A stretch of 6,100 bases of DNA from Crocinitomicaceae bacterium. GTDB taxonomy: Bacteria; Bacteroidota; Bacteroidia; Flavobacteriales_D; Crocinitomicaceae. The notes beneath the pieces were generated by a model. That model made no database searches. It was not told the DNA's origin and was given only the letters and a program-made list of their open reading frames with translations. Every line of letters starts with the position of its first letter. Position 1 is the first letter of the stretch. The stretch is from assembly GCA_003512365.1 (NCBI GenBank), contig DORI01000141.1:5440-11539 (forward strand), read 5' to 3'. Positions 1-6,100 of this stretch are shown piece by piece. A program made the translations under genes and the position numbers.

Positions 1-4
1 TTCT

Positions 5-36
5 TCCTCCCTTGAGGGAGGATCGAGGAGGGAGAC
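5..36 (+). repeat. REP-like module, plus orientation, copy 1
   Basis: The hairpin at 5-22 has arms TCCTCCCT and AGGGAGGA around a two-base centre, so eight perfect pairs. It is followed at 25-36 by the conserved tail, here GAGGAGGGAGAC, which differs from the GAGGAGGGTGAC of copies 2 and 3 at one base. Confidence 0.8.
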
Positions 37-60
37 GTGTTAGCACCTTGATTTTATATT

Positions 61-92
61 ATCACCCCACTTATTCTCCCCTCTAGGGGAGA
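61..92 (-). repeat. REP-like module, minus orientation, copy 1
   Basis: The conserved tail ATCACCCC is at 61-68, and the hairpin at 75-92 has arms TCTCCCCT and AGGGGAGA. Read on the minus strand it has the same order as the plus modules: hairpin, short link, GGGGTGAT. Confidence 0.8.
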
Positions 93-105
93 GATCGATT
101 TTTCT

Positions 106-137
106 TCCTCCCTTGAGGGAGGACTGAGGAGGGTGAC
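106..137 (+). repeat. REP-like module, plus orientation, copy 2
   Basis: The hairpin at 106-123 is identical to that of copy 1, exactly 101 bases later. The tail ends in GGGTGAC at 131-137. The link between hairpin and tail reads CTGAG where copies 1 and 3 have TCGAG. Confidence 0.8.
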
Positions 138-161
138 AGGTTAGCACCTTGATTTTATATT

Positions 162-193
162 ATCACCCCACTTTTTCTCCCCTCAAGGGGAGA
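162..193 (-). repeat. REP-like module, minus orientation, copy 2
   Basis: ATCACCCC is at 162-169 and the hairpin TCTCCCCT/AGGGGAGA at 176-193. The centre is CA instead of CT in copy 1, so the stem is kept while the loop drifts. Confidence 0.8.
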
Positions 194-206
194 GATCGAT
201 TTTTCT

Positions 207-238
207 TCCTTCCTTGAGGGAGGATCGAGGAGGGTGAC
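207..238 (+). repeat. REP-like module, plus orientation, copy 3
   Basis: The hairpin at 207-224 carries one C-to-T change at 211 that turns a C-G pair into a T-G (U-G) wobble, so RNA pairing is preserved. The tail GAGGAGGGTGAC follows at 227-238. Beyond this point the unit diverges from the first two. Confidence 0.75.
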
Positions 239-259
239 ATGTAAAAACAATCTTAAATT

Positions 260-299
260 ATCACCCCATTCTGACGGAGTCTGATACTCATCAGAGTCC
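260..299 (-). repeat. Minus-oriented module with a replaced hairpin
   Basis: ATCACCCC at 260-267 matches the conserved tail of the other minus modules. The expected CT-rich stem is replaced by an unrelated hairpin at 276-299: arms GGAGTCTGAT and ATCAGAGTCC, nine of ten pairs matched, loop ACTC. Relative to copy 2 the tail sits three bases closer to the unit start. The hairpin lies 10 bases beyond the aminotransferase stop codon and could also form in that mRNA. It is not followed directly by a U-tract, so I do not call it a terminator. Confidence 0.6.
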
Positions 300-301
300 T
301 C

Positions 302-331
302 ATCCCCCTCAATCTCCCTTCGAAGGGGGAG
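302..331 (-). repeat. Fourth minus-oriented palindromic module, overlapping a gene end
   Basis: The element reads ATCCCCCTCAAT and then a palindrome at 314-331 whose core, CCCTTCGAAGGG (316-327), is a perfect 12-base inverted repeat. Tail-link-hairpin order matches the other minus modules, but the sequence is diverged. It overlaps the 3' end of the aminotransferase reading frame, including its TGA stop at 309-311. Confidence 0.65.
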
Positions 332-1457
332 TGCATTTAAGTAAAAACTCCTTCAAATCCTTGCAAATCTGTTCAACATCCTGAACGTGCAAGTCAGTAA
401 ATAAAGGAAATCGCACCAAACCATCCGAAAAACGTTCAGCATTGGGTAAGGAAATTTCCGGATTTCGACTGAGATAATATTTGGATTGATGCAATGCCTG
501 GTAATGAAAAGCGAGCTGAATATCTTTTTTGGCCATGAAGGCTATGAGTGAATCGCGAGTTTCTTTTGAGTGACAGACAATAAAAAAACCATGACCATTA
601 GCCCTTGAATGAGCTGGAATATTGGGTCTTTCCACTAAAGAGGATTGAATCTTTTCAAATTCACATGCATACGAATTCCATATTTCCATTCTCTTCTTTT
701 GAATAAAATCGATCTCTTCCAGTTGAGAAAATAAATAAGCTGCCGTAATCTCATTTGTTGCAAAGGAACCACCAATGTCTACCCATTCATACTTGTCGAT
801 AGCACCGTTCAGAAATTGCTTGCGATTGGTGCCCTTGTCTCTAATGATTTCTGCCCGCTCAATAAATTTTGGGTCATTTACCACTAATAATCCTCCTTCT
901 CCGCATGAAATATTCTTCGTTTCGTGAAAAGAAAAGGCAGCAAAATGTCCAATACTCCCGATGTACTTGTTTTCGTAGGTGTTATCAATTGACATTGCGG
1001 CATCTTCAATTACATATAAATGGTATCGCTCAGCAATTTCCATGATGCGTTCCATATCACACGAAACTCCGCCATAGTGCATCGGAACAATCGCCTTGGT
1101 ATTTGGAGTAATGAGCTTTTCAAGTTTATTTGGATCTAGATTCGGAAATTCTGTACACGCATCTGCGAATACAACTTTCCCTCCCAATTTTTCAAATACA
1201 TTCGCCGTACTCACATACGAGTAGGAAGGCACAATGATTTCATCGCCAGGTTTTATGTCTATAAGTAATGCGGCCATTTCTAGCGCTGTGGTGCAGGAGG
1301 TTGTCAGTAAAGCACGCTTGAAACCATAACGATCCTCAAAAAAATGTTCGCATTTCGCCGTGAATTTTCCATTGGAAGCTATTTTTCCAGATGAAATAAC
1401 TTCTTGGAGATAAGAAATTTCATTCCCTGTGACGTATGGCTTATTAAAAGGAATCAT
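309..1457 (-). CDS. wecE: dTDP-4-amino-4,6-dideoxygalactose transaminase (WecE/RffA type)
   Basis: This 382-residue protein is a PLP-dependent DegT/DnrJ/EryC1 sugar aminotransferase. WecE/RffA enzymes transfer an amino group from glutamate to dTDP-4-keto-6-deoxyglucose, making dTDP-Fuc4N for surface polysaccharides in the cytosol. It resembles E. coli WecE along its length: the MIPFN start, TSCTTALEMAALL (53-65), GDEIIVPSYSYVSTAN (71-86), HYGGVSCDM (127-135), SFHETKN with the PLP-binding lysine K181, RAEIIRDKGTNRKQF (201-215) and FHYQALH (317-323). D152 in EDAA should contact the PLP ring nitrogen. Family members often have Q or H after EDAA; this protein has M155. The ATG at 1455-1457 fits the family start and has no Shine-Dalgarno sequence. 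The last residues, about TPPSKGD, are encoded inside a palindromic repeat and are not a family feature. No other sugar gene is visible. Family assignment is firm; exact sugar product is less certain. Confidence 0.9.
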   Translation of the reverse strand: MIPFNKPYVTGNEISYLQEVISSGKIASNGKFTAKCEHFFEDRYGFKRALLTTSCTTALEMAALLIDIKPGDEIIVPSYSYVSTANVFEKLGGKVVFADACTEFPNLDPNKLEKLITPNTKAIVPMHYGGVSCDMERIMEIAERYHLYVIEDAAMSIDNTYENKYIGSIGHFAAFSFHETKNISCGEGGLLVVNDPKFIERAEIIRDKGTNRKQFLNGAIDKYEWVDIGGSFATNEITAAYLFSQLEEIDFIQKKRMEIWNSYACEFEKIQSSLVERPNIPAHSRANGHGFFIVCHSKETRDSLIAFMAKKDIQLAFHYQALHQSKYYLSRNPEISLPNAERFSDGLVRFPLFTDLHVQDVEQICKDLKEFLLKCTPPSKGD

Positions 1458-1476
1458 AGCGTAAACGAAGATACTT

Positions 1477-1483
1477 CAAAGTA
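1477..1483 (-). promoter_or_regulatory. Candidate Bacteroidota -7 promoter box for wecE
   Basis: On the minus strand the bases read TACTTTG, matching the Bacteroidota -7 consensus TAnnTTTG, 19 bases before the wecE ATG. No good TTG-type -33 element is seen at the usual distance, so the call rests on one box. If real, the 5' leader would be only about 10-15 bases. Confidence 0.4.
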
Positions 1484-1611
1484 AACAACAATTTCTTTAG
1501 ATTTTTCAGGAAAGACATAATTTCCTTTGCCTTTTATTTTCTTCATTAAAAAATGAGTACATTCAACACAATATTAGCTGTCCAGGATACTTAATTTAAC
1601 GAATTCCACCT

Positions 1612-3159
1612 ATGAAATCAATCTTTTCCATAATAAGTCTTCTTACAGCTACAATACTATACGGTCAGCAATACAGGTATTGGGAGCAAAACTCACAATT
1701 TTACGCGAGAAATTTTAGCACTACTTTAGACGGTGGATTTATCGTTTCGGGTTACGCAACAACCCAATTCGGACAAAACAATTATGTGATAAGTTTCGTT
1801 TGTTACAGCGATTCTTCAGGCCAACATCATTGGGAAAATTTGTACACAAACTTTACGGATACTTTCTCTTTTGAAACGGTTGCTCAATTGCCAGATTCTA
1901 GTTTCATTGTTGGGGGAAAACAATTTAATCCTATTACAAATCAATTAGGTGGAGCTTTATTAAAGTTAGATTCTCAAGGAAATGAAATTTGGAAGAAATC
2001 CATTTCGGATAGCTCAGGTGCTGAAATTGTCATTTCTGATTTTTTTATTGATACCGACACTTCATTTTTTTTAGTCTCCACGAAAACTGGATCCTCAGAG
2101 GGAAATCTTATTATGCAAATGGATACATCGGGAAACATCTTGTGGCAGAAGAGTTTTGAAGCTTCAGGAGTAGAAAAAATAGAATTCAATGCGATTAAAC
2201 AAGCAGCTGACAAATCTATTTTCATTGCCGGCACGCTTATTTCGGGGAGTGATCAAGCTGGCGTTTTGATGCGATTAGATTCGCTAGGAAACCTACTTTG
2301 GATCAAAAAAAATGCCTACCCCAACTCAAATTTCACCGACCTTCTTATTGATAACAATCATTTGTTTTGTAGAAATTCAACCACTAATTTCGGAGATGTA
2401 ATACTAAGTTCTTTTGATTATAATGGCAATGCCCTTTGGAGTAGGAAGGTATGGGAAGTTGATGTCACTTCTTTTCCTTTAGACTTGAGTAGAAGAGAAC
2501 TTTCTTTTGATTTAGATTCTAATATTATTGCGCACTGCTCTAATTATTCTTATAGCATTTTCAGTCGTTTTTCTCGAGAAGGCAACCACTTAGATGCTTT
2601 TGCAGGATTAGGCGTTTCTCAAGGTATTGAGTTCTATCCAAGTGGTTCGTGTGCATTGTTGATGAGTGGCCCTGCAATGGGACTTAAAAGTTTAGAACTA
2701 TACAACAGGCATTTTGCCGTTACGCGTTTTGAAAGTTTTAACTCTTTACCAAACCAATGTTTCTGGGGATATCAAATCCAACATTCTCAAATTTCGGATA
2801 GTACCACTTCAATTAGTGTCATTCCGAGTTCAAATTATACCGTTTCAACTGCCATGATGGAGAATGTTTCCGCTTTCCTATCAATTGATAACAGCTGTGT
2901 GGATTTTATTGGGAACGTAAATGAAATGGTTAACAATGATTTTGAAATTTCTCCAAACCCTTCAAACGATAAGGTTCAATTGATCATCAACGCAGGAGGT
3001 AAACTCCCGAGTATAGGTTATTTGATGGACGCACTCGGAAATGAAGTGATGCATTTTGAAATCAATTCTTCAGAAAAAATAGTTGACGTGTCTGGCGTTA
3101 AAACTGGAATCTATTGGATGAAAATTGGAGAAGCATCAAAGAAACTTGTAATTCTGTAG
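1612..3159 (+). CDS. Secreted beta-propeller-like protein with T9SS type A sorting domain
   Basis: This 515-residue protein is probably exported by Sec and then across the outer membrane by the type IX system; its function is unknown. Residues 1-18 form a signal peptide (MKS, hydrophobic stretch, likely cleavage after YG). The body has about six repeats of some 50 residues, each with a 'LDxxGNxLWxK'-like strand: around W74, W127, W178, W230, W276, and a weaker copy at 317-327. Most are preceded by a strand like GGFIVSG (41-47) or SSFIVGG (96-102). This suggests a beta-propeller. A segment with C383 and C429 may be a small disulphide-linked domain. The C-terminus (about 443-515) is a typical Por secretion tail: ISPNPSND, then YLMDALGNEV, VDVSGVKTGIYWMKI and KKLVIL. 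Such tails are removed at export, and the protein may be attached to the surface or released. The ATG gives an intact signal peptide; no Shine-Dalgarno sequence precedes it. Confidence 0.88.
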   Translation: MKSIFSIISLLTATILYGQQYRYWEQNSQFYARNFSTTLDGGFIVSGYATTQFGQNNYVISFVCYSDSSGQHHWENLYTNFTDTFSFETVAQLPDSSFIVGGKQFNPITNQLGGALLKLDSQGNEIWKKSISDSSGAEIVISDFFIDTDTSFFLVSTKTGSSEGNLIMQMDTSGNILWQKSFEASGVEKIEFNAIKQAADKSIFIAGTLISGSDQAGVLMRLDSLGNLLWIKKNAYPNSNFTDLLIDNNHLFCRNSTTNFGDVILSSFDYNGNALWSRKVWEVDVTSFPLDLSRRELSFDLDSNIIAHCSNYSYSIFSRFSREGNHLDAFAGLGVSQGIEFYPSGSCALLMSGPAMGLKSLELYNRHFAVTRFESFNSLPNQCFWGYQIQHSQISDSTTSISVIPSSNYTVSTAMMENVSAFLSIDNSCVDFIGNVNEMVNNDFEISPNPSNDKVQLIINAGGKLPSIGYLMDALGNEVMHFEINSSEKIVDVSGVKTGIYWMKIGEASKKLVIL

Positions 3160-3198
3160 ATCAATTTGAAGACTATTACAAAATCCTAACGAATTACC

Positions 3199-3207
3199 TA
3201 ATTTTGC
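3199..3207 (+). promoter_or_regulatory. Candidate Bacteroidota promoter box just upstream of mnmE
   Basis: TAATTTTGC is a full match to the TAnnTTTG -7 consensus and ends four bases before the mnmE ATG. Transcription would then begin at or very near the start codon, giving a leaderless or nearly leaderless mRNA. A TTTG at 3165-3168 lies too far upstream to be a standard -33 element. The box also implies mnmE is not dependent on read-through from the preceding gene. Confidence 0.45.
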
Positions 3208-3211
3208 ACTA

Positions 3212-4567
3212 ATGTCTTTTTCAACTGATACGATTTGTGCATTGGCAACTGCTAATGGAGTCGGAGCGATTGCTGTCATTCGTGTTTCTGGACAAGATGC
3301 CATTAAACAGGTGAATTTGTGTTTTTCAAAAAATGTTTCAACTGTTCCTTCTCACAGCGTACATTTTGGTAATTTTCTATACGAAAACGAAATTATAGAT
3401 GAAGTATTAGTTTCTGTTTTTGCCCATGGAAAAAGTTTTACTGGAGAGGAATCGGTTGAAATTTCGTGTCATGGCTCACCGTTTATTCAACAGCAAATTC
3501 TCAGAGCGCTAGTTTCTGCAGGTTGTCGCATCGCTGAACCTGGAGAATTCACGAAGAGGGCATTTCTAAATGGAAAAATGGATTTATCACAAGCGGAAGC
3601 AGTATCCGATTTGATAACGTCACAAACCAAGGCTATGCACCAAATGGCGTTGAGTCAACTTAAAGGTAAATTTTCAAATGAACTGCAGCAATTACGTGAA
3701 CAACTCATTCATTTTGCTAGTTTAATAGAATTGGAATTAGATTTTGCTGAAGAAGACGTGGAATTTGCGGATAGGTCTGCGTTAACAGTTCTTGTGAACG
3801 AGGTTTTAGCGAAAATACGAAGACTAATTCAGTCCTTTGAATTGGGGAACGCCCTCAAACAAGGAGTTCCAATAGCTATTGTGGGTGCACCAAATACCGG
3901 AAAAAGCACTTTGCTAAATCAATTTCTTGGAGAGGATCGAGCAATTGTTAGTGACATTGCAGGAACTACACGTGATGTAATAGAGGAGGTTTTGGTAATT
4001 GATGGAATAACATTTCGCTTAATTGACACTGCAGGTATTCGTGAGACAAAAGAAAAGATTGAAGCCATGGGAATAGAACGTTCCAAGCAAAAGATTGAAC
4101 AGTCGCAACTGGTTATTTGTCTCGCGGATGGTTCACGGGCTGAAGAGGTGGAACAGGCAGCTCATTGGACAGCCACATTACAACTTCAATTTCCAGAAAA
4201 AAAGATGTTTTTTGTGGTGAACAAACAAGATATTACCACTTCAACACCAATGTGTGATTTTATTATTAGTGCAAAAACAGGGGAGGGTTTAGATGCTCTG
4301 AAATTGGCATTAGTGGAAGAGGTGAAACAAGATTTTGATTTTGCCAACGAAACTATTATTTCTAATTCAAGACATTTGGAAGCTTTGCAGCTCACCAAAA
4401 ACTATTTAAGTGCGACACAACAAGGATTAAAGCAGCAGATTCCTGCAGATTTAATTGCAATGGACATTCGCGCTGCCATGCGTTCCTTAGGCAACATTAC
4501 GGGCCAAATAGAGGTGGATATAGATATTCTTGGGAATATCTTCAGTAAGTTTTGTATCGGAAAGTAA
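3212..4567 (+). CDS. mnmE: tRNA uridine-5-carboxymethylaminomethyl modification GTPase MnmE
   Basis: MnmE, with MnmG, installs the (carboxymethyl)aminomethyl group at C5 of wobble U34 in certain tRNAs, using a methylene-tetrahydrofolate carbon. At 451 residues it is full length. The N-terminal folate-binding domain (about 1-118) has DTICALATANGVGAIAVIRVSG-like sequence and EPGEFTKRAFLNGK (109-122). A helical domain leads to the inserted G domain (about 216-375): P-loop GAPNTGKS (225-232), K-loop DIAGTTRD (248-255), DTAG (272-275), NKQD (337-340) and SAKTGEG (353-359). N228 and E284 align with the potassium-binding Asn and catalytic Glu of E. coli MnmE. The protein ends in FCIGK, with the conserved C448. 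All expected key residues are present. The start at 3212 puts DTICALA at its usual place. It follows the T9SS gene by 52 bases, but likely has its own promoter. Confidence 0.97.
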   Translation: MSFSTDTICALATANGVGAIAVIRVSGQDAIKQVNLCFSKNVSTVPSHSVHFGNFLYENEIIDEVLVSVFAHGKSFTGEESVEISCHGSPFIQQQILRALVSAGCRIAEPGEFTKRAFLNGKMDLSQAEAVSDLITSQTKAMHQMALSQLKGKFSNELQQLREQLIHFASLIELELDFAEEDVEFADRSALTVLVNEVLAKIRRLIQSFELGNALKQGVPIAIVGAPNTGKSTLLNQFLGEDRAIVSDIAGTTRDVIEEVLVIDGITFRLIDTAGIRETKEKIEAMGIERSKQKIEQSQLVICLADGSRAEEVEQAAHWTATLQLQFPEKKMFFVVNKQDITTSTPMCDFIISAKTGEGLDALKLALVEEVKQDFDFANETIISNSRHLEALQLTKNYLSATQQGLKQQIPADLIAMDIRAAMRSLGNITGQIEVDIDILGNIFSKFCIGK

Positions 4568-4735
4568 TTCTGTTTTTTTTCGTTCTTCAATTTAAAATCA
4601 GGGGATTAATCACTTGGTTCATTTCAAATTCGCATAATTGTTAAACTTTTCAAGAATAATTTATGAAGTCCATGTAAATCGTCAAACTAAAGTGGACCGA
4701 TAGAAGGTATATTGCTAGAAGGAGTTTTCAAATAG
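4568..4735. other. Convergent intergenic region between mnmE and lysS
   Basis: Both genes end here. An eight-T run at 4573-4580 follows the mnmE stop but has no strong stem directly before it. A weak inverted repeat, GTCCAT/GTGGAC (4668-4673 with 4692-4697), has an 18-base loop. The heptamer TAGAAGG occurs twice (4701-4707 and 4716-4722). I see no gene, no RNA gene and no convincing bidirectional terminator. Confidence 0.5.
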
Positions 4736-6100
4736 CTAAACCAGTATTTTTATCAATAATTGGTCGTTCTCTTTACTAACTTTTAAAAGATTATTTTTGG
4801 TTAAGGTTTTTATGGACGTATCCCAAACCTTGTTGCTGATGTCAAACTTAGCTCGTAATGCTGACAGTGGCATTTCTCCATGAGACTTCATCACCTCAAA
4901 AATCTCTTTTTCTTGATCGTTTAAAGTCACTTTAGATTTACTTTCCGGACGCATTTGCGGGAAGAACAACACTTCTTGAATGGACGGGTTGTTGGTAAGA
5001 TACATGATTAATCTATCCATTCCAATACCTAAACCACTTGTTGGAGGCATTCCATATTCCAATGCCCTTAAGAAATCTTGGTCGATAAACATCGCTTCGT
5101 CGTCTCCTCGCTCTTGTAACTTTAGTTGTTCTTCAAAACGCTCACGTTGATCAATTGGATCGTTCAATTCGGAATATGCATTCGCAATTTCTTTTCCGCA
5201 CACCATTAATTCAAATCGTTCTGTCAAAGTTGGGTCTTCACGGTGTACCTTGCATAACGGCGACATTTCTTTAGGATAGTCTGTTATAAAAGTGGGTTGA
5301 ACGTAATTTCCTTCACATTTGCCACCAAAAATCTCATCGATTAACTTACCTTTTCCCATGGTTTCATCCACCTCTAATCCCATTCCTTTTGCAGCTGAAC
5401 GTAATTCTTCTTCAGATTTTCCTTGGATATCAAAACCTGTGAAATCTATGATCGCCTGACGCATGGTTACACGCTTGTATGGGGCTTTAAAGTCTATGGT
5501 ATGCTCTCCGAAAGTGCATACTGTTGTTCCATTAACAGCAACAGCACAATATTCTAATAATTGTTCTGTGAACGACATCATCCAGTTGTAATCTTTGTAT
5601 GCCACATAAATTTCCATCGCGGTAAACTCCGGATTGTGTGTTCTGTCCATTCCTTCATTCCGGAAATTCTTCGAAAATTCATACACGCCATCAAAACCAC
5701 CAACAATCAATCGCTTTAAGTACAACTCATTTGCAATTCTCATGTACAAGGGAATATCAAGGGCATTGTGATGGGTAATAAAAGGTCTAGCAGAAGCTCC
5801 ACCAGGAATCGATTGAAGCACAGGGGTTTCAACTTCCATATAACCGGCATCGTTAAAAAATTGACGCATGGCATTGAACAATTTTGTTCTTTTCACAAAA
5901 ACATCCTTAACTTTTCGGTTCACTACTAAATCTACGTAGCGCTGGCGGTAGCGTAATTCAGGATCAGTGAAAGCATCGTGCACTTTCCCATCTGCGTCTA
6001 TTTTCGGAAGTGGTAAAAGGCGTAATACTTTTGATAAGATAGAAAATGAGGTAACATTTACTGATATTTCTCCCACTTGTGTTTTGAATACAGTTCCATG
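4736..6100 (-). CDS. lysS: Lysyl-tRNA synthetase, class II (5' end outside window)
   Basis: LysRS charges tRNA-Lys with lysine, using ATP, in the cytosol. The frame is open to the window edge (first visible codons HGTVFKTQ), so 454 C-terminal residues are seen; roughly the first hundred, most of the OB-fold anticodon-binding domain, are missing. Numbering from the first visible residue, the class II catalytic core shows motif 1 (about 76-106, with EVETPVLQSIPGGASARPF and then ITHHNALD), motif 2 (FRNEG, 146-150, through HNPEFTAMEIY) and motif 3 (GLGIGMDRLIMYL, 356-368). LYLKRLIVGGFDGVYE, QPTFITDYP and SELNDPIDQRERF also match LysS. E. coli LysS ends shortly after motif 3 (RPVK); this protein continues about 70 residues beyond MRPESK with a helical, winged-helix-like segment. 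The GTG at 6074-6076 is an internal valine codon, not the start. The stop is TAG. Confidence 0.96.
   Translation of the reverse strand, partial: HGTVFKTQVGEISVNVTSFSILSKVLRLLPLPKIDADGKVHDAFTDPELRYRQRYVDLVVNRKVKDVFVKRTKLFNAMRQFFNDAGYMEVETPVLQSIPGGASARPFITHHNALDIPLYMRIANELYLKRLIVGGFDGVYEFSKNFRNEGMDRTHNPEFTAMEIYVAYKDYNWMMSFTEQLLEYCAVAVNGTTVCTFGEHTIDFKAPYKRVTMRQAIIDFTGFDIQGKSEEELRSAAKGMGLEVDETMGKGKLIDEIFGGKCEGNYVQPTFITDYPKEMSPLCKVHREDPTLTERFELMVCGKEIANAYSELNDPIDQRERFEEQLKLQERGDDEAMFIDQDFLRALEYGMPPTSGLGIGMDRLIMYLTNNPSIQEVLFFPQMRPESKSKVTLNDQEKEIFEVMKSHGEMPLSALRAKFDISNKVWDTSIKTLTKNNLLKVSKENDQLLIKILV

Larger units (their letters stand above)
1..269. repeat. Tandem array of 101-base REP/BIME-like palindromic units
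   Basis: Two complete units (1-101 and 102-202) differ at about seven positions by eye. A third, diverged unit starts at 203 and stays recognisable to about 269. Each unit has a plus-oriented module (hairpin, then GAGGAGGGTGAC), an AT-rich spacer of about 25 bases, and an oppositely oriented module (ATCACCCCAC, a short T-rich link, then a second hairpin). GGGTGA and ATCACCC therefore face each other across the spacer. This paired-inverted layout matches bacterial interspersed mosaic elements, which in other genomes are linked to REP-associated (RAYT/Y1) transposases; no such gene is in the window. The array may continue left of position 1. Its role is unknown; possibilities are mRNA 3' end protection, termination, or passive repeat expansion. 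Confidence 0.9.

Noticed and set aside
276..299. Rho-independent terminator for wecE
   Set aside because: A good stem lies just past the stop codon, but no U-tract follows it directly on the minus strand; the nearest T-rich run is over 20 bases farther on.
1..300. CRISPR-like appearance of the repeat region
   Set aside because: The period is 101 bases with nearly identical whole units and internal paired hairpins; there are no short repeats separated by unique spacers, and no cas genes.
1974..2234. Minus-strand open frame inside the T9SS gene
   Set aside because: It is antisense to a well-supported gene, has no recognisable domain and no start signal.
4522..4541. Hairpin AGATATTC/GAATATCT near the mnmE end as a terminator
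   Set aside because: It lies in codons for the conserved DILGNIF segment, is AT-rich, and is about 30 bases away from the T-run at 4573-4580.
4186..4590. Two short minus-strand open frames overlapping the mnmE 3' half
   Set aside because: They lie opposite conserved MnmE G-domain and C-terminal codons, and their translations look like antisense shadows.
4668..4697. Inverted repeat between mnmE and lysS as a bidirectional terminator
   Set aside because: The stem is only six pairs including a wobble, with an 18-base loop and no adjoining T-tract on either strand.
6074..6076. GTG as the start codon of lysS
   Set aside because: The reading frame stays open upstream to the window edge and encodes HGTVFKTQ, which fits the end of the LysRS OB-fold; the start is outside the window.

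Overview
The window looks like chromosomal sequence from a member of the Bacteroidota, most likely Flavobacteriales. The evidence is a secreted protein with a type IX secretion (T9SS) C-terminal sorting domain, AT-rich sequence, start codons without Shine-Dalgarno sequences, promoter-like TAnnTTTG boxes, and a lysyl-tRNA synthetase with a C-terminal extension. The genus assignment is inference; no rRNA or other species-level marker is present.

Layout: positions 1-333 hold a compact array of palindromic repeats. It has two complete 101-base units and a diverged third, and each unit pairs two hairpin modules in opposite orientation, like a REP/BIME array. The last palindrome runs into the 3' end of the first gene. 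That gene (309-1457, minus strand) is a WecE/RffA-type sugar-nucleotide aminotransferase for making dTDP-4-amino-4,6-dideoxygalactose. A 154-base intergenic region separates it from a divergent gene (1612-3159, plus) for a secreted beta-propeller-like protein with a signal peptide and T9SS sorting domain. Next, 52 bases on and in the same direction, is mnmE (3212-4567), the tRNA U34-modifying GTPase. A 168-base convergent region follows, then lysS (4736 to the window edge, minus), whose 5' end is cut off.

The genes do not form one pathway. Two are translation housekeeping genes (mnmE, lysS), one belongs to surface-polysaccharide sugar synthesis, and one encodes an exported protein of unknown function. 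I see no convincing new multi-gene system. The most interesting structure is the repeat array: its modular inverted architecture, a module with a swapped hairpin, and its outermost palindrome supplying the last codons and stop of the aminotransferase gene.
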